Shown: positions 23,329 to 25,568 of the stretch, piece after piece
How the letters are laid out: each line of letters opens with the position of its first letter
Position numbering within the stretch: the first letter of the stretch is position 1
Source of the DNA: a virus
IMG/VR virus record: IMGVR_UViG_3300037099_000049
Span: 1 to 25,568 of that record
Direction: 5' to 3' (one strand)
Length of the DNA: 25,568 nucleotides
Position numbers and translations under genes: made by a program
Notes under the pieces: model-generated
Seen by the model: only the letters and a program-made list of their open reading frames with translations
The model's database searches: none
Told to the model about the DNA's origin: nothing

Positions 23329-23667
23329 TCATATGCTCCTCAGCGCCGCCGGGACAACTCCCGACTGCTCGGCATTCCAGGAATGAGGGATATGCTCTTG
23401 AGGATGGGCTTTCATTTTTTTGAGATCGAATGTCTTTATGATCGCCGCTTCAGCGCAGGCAGTGAGGGATGCGCGGGCCTCGGCGGTTTGGGCCTGGTCC
23501 ACAATACGGAATGCTATGAGATGGAAGTCGCCGGCAGCCCGGAAGATCATCTTGGCCTCTTCGGAGAGGTCGGAAGCATCTCGGCCATAGATGCGGGCGA
23601 GTTTGAGTTGGAAAGCGTTTTCCTCACGTTTACGGAGCTTCTTCGCTTTTCTTTCAGATTTTGTCAT
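23329..23667 (-). CDS. Protein of unknown function, first gene of the leftward run
   Basis: The 112-residue product begins with a very basic segment (MTKSERKAKKLRKREENAFQ) and continues as a helical, Ala-rich domain (AARIVDQAQ-like helices around 45-85). A basic tail of this sort suggests nucleic-acid binding, but no motif is recognised. AGGT precedes the ATG by 6 nt, a weak ribosome site. It is the gene nearest the 615-bp non-coding region from which leftward transcription probably begins. Confidence 0.52.
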   Translation of the reverse strand: MTKSERKAKKLRKREENAFQLKLARIYGRDASDLSEEAKMIFRAAGDFHLIAFRIVDQAQTAEARASLTACAEAAIIKTFDLKKMKAHPQEHIPHSWNAEQSGVVPAALRSI

Positions 23668-24060
23668 CAGATACCTGTCGCGCTCGTCTAACTCTTTATT
23701 GCCGTTATGGCGTCACAGAGCAGAGGGGACCGGGTGGAGATATGTTTTTCAGGGTGAAGCCTCGATCATTTTTGGCAATCCGTTTTTATGGATACGGAAA
23801 TTATCGATCTGAGGGGAAGGATAAGGTTTCTGCCCCTCCCTGCGCTCCCTGGTTTTAAATGCACTTCGACTCCCGTCTAAAACCCTAAAAATATGTCTCG
23901 TGGATATATCGCAGCACCCGCAACACTCACGTAGTTGCCAACGACACGTCCCTTTGGTGTACATACTGAAAATATCTGCGTTTATCCGTTACCCTGGTCA
24001 GTTCCAGGCAATCGGCGCCTGAGAGTCTGGGCGCCCACGAGTTTAATTTACCCTCCGCAC

Positions 24061-24097
24061 TCCTCCTTTTGGGAGGTGGCCCCAGGGATAAGGAGGA
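24061..24097 (+). promoter_or_regulatory. SD-like AAGGAGGA with two alternative pairings
   Basis: TCCTCCTT (24061-24068) is fully complementary to AAGGAGGA (24090-24097). The same pyrimidine tract can instead pair locally as CCTCC/GGAGG (24062-24076). The purine site is a perfect ribosome-binding sequence in plus RNA, but no start codon follows at a usual distance. If transcribed, this would be a switchable structure or a ribosome decoy. Confidence 0.35.
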
Positions 24098-24150
24098 ACC
24101 CCGGAGCCTGGTGAGTGTGGGATGTCGGGTAGCTGAGGGGGGATTGTACG

Positions 24151-24173
24151 GCCGGTTTTAAAGGGAAACCGGC
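24151..24173 (+). repeat. 8-bp perfect inverted repeat (stem-loop)
   Basis: GCCGGTTT and AAACCGGC form a perfect 8-bp stem with a 7-nt loop (TAAAGGG). A competing pair, TTTTAAAGG (24156-24164) with CCTTTAAAA (24199-24207), uses part of the same stem and encloses the tandem repeats, so two exclusive folds are possible. Confidence 0.6.
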
Positions 24174-24200
24174 TATGACCGGCTATGACCGGCTATGACC
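24169..24200. repeat. Three tandem 10-bp repeats (CCGGCTATGA)
   Basis: CCGGCTATGA occurs three times without change, followed by CC. The unit length of about one helical turn would place three protein sites on the same DNA face. The array begins inside the right arm of the stem-loop and ends about 27 bp before the CTTGA/TCAAG palindrome. Confidence 0.85.
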
Positions 24201-24226
24201 TTTAAAATCAACCCTTTTAACTATGC

Positions 24227-24251
24227 CTTGACATATCAAGTGGTGTATTAT
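24227..24251 (+). promoter_or_regulatory. Palindrome and promoter-like elements before the sigma-HNH gene
   Basis: CTTGACATATCAAG (24227-24240) is a palindrome (CTTGA/TCAAG around CATA) that contains a consensus -35 TTGACA. TATTAT (24246-24251) resembles a -10, but the spacer is only 12 nt, so this is not a normal sigma70 promoter. A second CTTGACA follows at 24256. The palindrome may be an operator, and the promoter may need an activator or another polymerase. Confidence 0.4.
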
Positions 24252-24282
24252 GGGTCTTGACAACTCACAAAAGGGGGAAACG

Positions 24283-24978
24283 ATGACCGACCGCGAATCA
24301 CAAATTCTAAGATTGCGTTTCTTTGAGAACAAGACATTAGCGCAAATCGGTTGCGCTTTCGGCATAAGCCGAGAGAGGGTGAGGCAAATCGTAGACAGGA
24401 GCATTCGGGAACTGTTGAGGAAGCCCGAAGAGGAACGTATCACTTTCACTGAACCCGATGTTGAGACTACGACAAACTCAGACAGGCTAATGCGATTGTT
24501 CTACCTTATGGGTACTAAAAACCGAGACAAAATGTCAAGACTGGCAACATTGTACAATATTGAGAAACCGGAAGATTTTTTAAGGGTGTCGAGGAAACAA
24601 ATAACCAGCAACAGGGGTGTGGGTCCTCCCTTTTTCTATATTCTCAAAATGGGACTCTTCAAAATGGGCATCGTTTATGATGAAAACGATGACTTCGAAC
24701 TCCTTGAACGGAAGATTGAAGGATTTAAGGAGCCCGACCCCGCGACCAGAGGACAGAGACTCCGCTTTATGATTTTACAAAGAGACGGCTTCAAGTGCCA
24801 ATATTGCGGAAGAAACCCACGCTCCGATAAATCCGTGATTCTTCACGTTGACCACATTATGGCCATCGCTAACGGCGGCTCATGGGATGAATCAAATCTT
24901 ATAACCGCCTGTCAGCAATGTAACCTCGGGAAACTGCACACGATTATCGTTGACAAGAAATTACTTTTTCCTTCCTAA
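24283..24978 (+). CDS. Sigma70-region-4-like HTH fused to HNH endonuclease
   Basis: From ATG 24283 the product has 231 residues. AGGGGG lies 6 nt before it, so the earlier in-frame ATG at 24250 is less likely. Residues 3-46 (ILRLRFFENKTLAQIGCAFG, then ISRERVRQIVDRSIRELLRK) match sigma70 region 4.2, the helix-turn-helix that reads -35 elements. Residues about 84-130 (NIEKPEDFLRVS, RGVGPPFFYILKMG) resemble a helix-hairpin-helix of the kind in the RNA polymerase alpha C-terminal domain; this is tentative. Residues 160-216 are an HNH nuclease: C172/C175, H188-V-D190-H191, N205, C210/C213. It is the only substantial plus-strand gene, with its own upstream repeats. It may be a homing-type nuclease with a sigma-like targeting domain, or a transcription-linked nuclease. 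Confidence 0.85.
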   Translation: MTDRESQILRLRFFENKTLAQIGCAFGISRERVRQIVDRSIRELLRKPEEERITFTEPDVETTTNSDRLMRLFYLMGTKNRDKMSRLATLYNIEKPEDFLRVSRKQITSNRGVGPPFFYILKMGLFKMGIVYDENDDFELLERKIEGFKEPDPATRGQRLRFMILQRDGFKCQYCGRNPRSDKSVILHVDHIMAIANGGSWDESNLITACQQCNLGKLHTIIVDKKLLFPS

Positions 24979-25143
24979 AATCTGTTTGCGTCGCCACTCG
25001 GAAATCAATTCTGTATCACTCTCCCATATTCCAGAGAGTTTCTTGGCAGGGAATCCCTCCTCTTTGATCCATTCCAAGATCGTCGCCCAGGATCTCCCAC
25101 AAAAAGCCGCGATCCGCTTCTTCCCCGTCAGAACCAGATCCAT
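24961..25143 (-). CDS. Small HTH DNA-binding protein (Nu1/excisionase-like)
   Basis: The 60-residue product (MDLVLTGKKRIAAFCGRSWA onward) has a helix-turn-helix pattern: GKKRIAAFCGRSWATILEWI, then EEGFPAKKLSGIWESD and WRRKQI. The G-x-x-x-I-A-x-F-x-x-R-S-x-x-T-x-x-x-W and GFPA-x-x-x-x-G-x-W pattern is that of winged HTH domains at the N-terminus of lambda Nu1-type small terminases and in phage excisionase-like regulators. GGAGGGGAG precedes the ATG. Its last 18 nt overlap the end of the convergent HNH gene. Too short for a terminase subunit, it is probably a regulator. Confidence 0.7.
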   Translation of the reverse strand: MDLVLTGKKRIAAFCGRSWATILEWIKEEGFPAKKLSGIWESDTELISEWRRKQILGRKK

Positions 25144-25192
25144 TACTTCTCCCCTCCGCTAACATTGGCTAACGTGGCCGTTCTGGACGATT

Positions 25193-25568
25193 CTACGAAT
25201 TTATGTCCGAACGATAGCCAATGGCAATCTCATATCTCGGCGTGGTATTCGTGTAGAATTTCCCGCTCCAATTCGCATAACCGACTATGAGCGAGTCGTC
25301 AGCCCAGAATATTCCAGTTCCTATATCCTCGATATGTTTAAATATATTCGAAAGGTCTGGCCTTGAAAGTGGCCTGATATCTCCAGCCAGCGCCGCGGCC
25401 TCGAACCATTTGTATTTTCCCTTCTCAGGGGCAAGACACTTCCAGCCATCCGATACGGTGGTTGGAAGCTGGAAAAATGCCTTGAGTCCCAACCAGATAG
25501 GCCCTAAAAACGGTTTCTTTGGGGCATGCTGATAAAATAAAGCTTCAAGCTTCTTACAGTCCGTCTCG
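25193..25568 (-). CDS. Partial gene of unknown function at the right edge
   Basis: The frame is open from base 25568 to TAG 25193, so the start lies outside the window; 124 codons are seen. A TTG at 25492 is an internal codon rather than the start, because the frame continues upstream through KKLEALFYQHAPKKPFLGPI. The visible part is of mixed composition with aromatic segments (GKYKWFEAAALAG, DDSLIVGYANWSGKFYTN, YEIAIGYRSD). No domain is recognised. It lies 49 bp upstream of the small HTH gene on the same strand. Confidence 0.6.
   Translation of the reverse strand, partial: ETDCKKLEALFYQHAPKKPFLGPIWLGLKAFFQLPTTVSDGWKCLAPEKGKYKWFEAAALAGDIRPLSRPDLSNIFKHIEDIGTGIFWADDSLIVGYANWSGKFYTNTTPRYEIAIGYRSDINS

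Larger units (their letters stand above)
23668..24282. promoter_or_regulatory. Divergent non-coding region rich in inverted repeats
   Basis: No gene with a usable ribosome site is seen here; a 71-codon minus frame (23749-23964) and short plus frames lack support. The segment 23993-24173 holds a series of perfect short inverted repeats: CCTGG/CCAGG (23993-24008), GGCGCC twice (24014-24035), CCTCC/GGAGG (24062-24076), CCAGG/CCTGG (24082-24111) and GCCGGTTT/AAACCGGC (24151-24173), followed by three 10-bp repeats. The leftward late genes and the rightward sigma-HNH gene diverge from it. It may hold the late promoter, an origin, a packaging site or structured RNA. No convincing sigma70 promoter for the leftward genes was found. 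Confidence 0.55.

Noticed and set aside
23749-23964. 71-codon minus-strand frame in the non-coding region
   Set aside because: No ribosome site precedes its start, the composition is erratic with many Cys and Arg residues, and it does not couple to any neighbour.
24961-25143. Small terminase subunit
   Set aside because: The HTH resembles the Nu1 N-terminus, but 60 residues cannot hold the oligomerisation domain, and no large terminase is adjacent.
1-25568. tRNA genes, CRISPR arrays, insertion sequences, attachment sites
   Set aside because: I saw no cloverleaf-type sequence, spaced direct-repeat array, transposase or integrase gene. Small or degenerate examples could be missed by eye.

Overview
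The window is part of a tailed-phage (or prophage) genome, most likely a podovirus of a Gram-negative host. It carries a podovirus-type set of virion genes: portal, scaffold, major capsid protein, head-tail adaptor, P22 gp10-like nozzle, internal virion proteins and a virion lytic transglycosylase. There is no tape-measure, sheath or tail-tube gene. The Gram-negative assignment rests on a lambda R-type endolysin, two lipobox lipoproteins and spanin-like proteins. No terminase, integrase, replication gene, tRNA or CRISPR array is visible, so the window is only part of the genome. Almost all genes lie on the minus strand, tightly packed with ATGA, GTGA, TAATG or TGATG junctions, so transcription runs from high to low coordinates.

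In transcription order, 23667-18594 holds two unknown genes, a lambda R-like endolysin, a run of small membrane proteins and lipoproteins (lysis candidates), a phospholipase A2-like protein, a minimal nucleotidyltransferase-like protein, a Cys-rich mini-protein, a two-hydrophobic-segment protein (holin candidate) and several unknowns. 18556-13584 is the head module: portal, FmdB-like and Com-like zinc-ribbon proteins, a strong minus-strand terminator, scaffold, major capsid protein and a small capsid-adjacent protein. 13551-10963 holds an unknown structural-type protein, two different putative glycosyltransferases and the head-tail adaptor. 10951-2860 holds an enlarged gp10-like nozzle, a fibre-type protein, a GNAT acetyltransferase, three likely internal virion proteins and the transglycosylase. 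2699-1 holds a 38-aa peptide gene coupled to an ATP-grasp enzyme, then a fibre-like protein that has both its own sigma70-type promoter and a Sec signal peptide and runs off the left edge. A possible 42-aa membrane protein gene lies on the plus strand at 2735-2863.

The right end differs. A 615-bp non-coding region (23668-24282) is rich in inverted repeats and has three tandem 10-bp repeats. It separates the leftward late genes from the one substantial plus-strand gene, which encodes a sigma70-region-4-like HTH joined through a possible helix-hairpin-helix domain to an HNH nuclease. A small Nu1/excisionase-like HTH gene converges on it with an 18-nt overlap, followed by an unrecognised partial gene at the right edge.

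The most notable points are the sigma4-HNH fusion with its repeat-rich control region, the phospholipase A2-like and nucleotidyltransferase-like genes beside the lysis cluster, the secreted fibre-like protein with its own promoter, and the glycosyltransferases, acetyltransferase and ATP-grasp enzyme embedded in the virion module. All functions are read from sequence motifs by eye; no database search was run.
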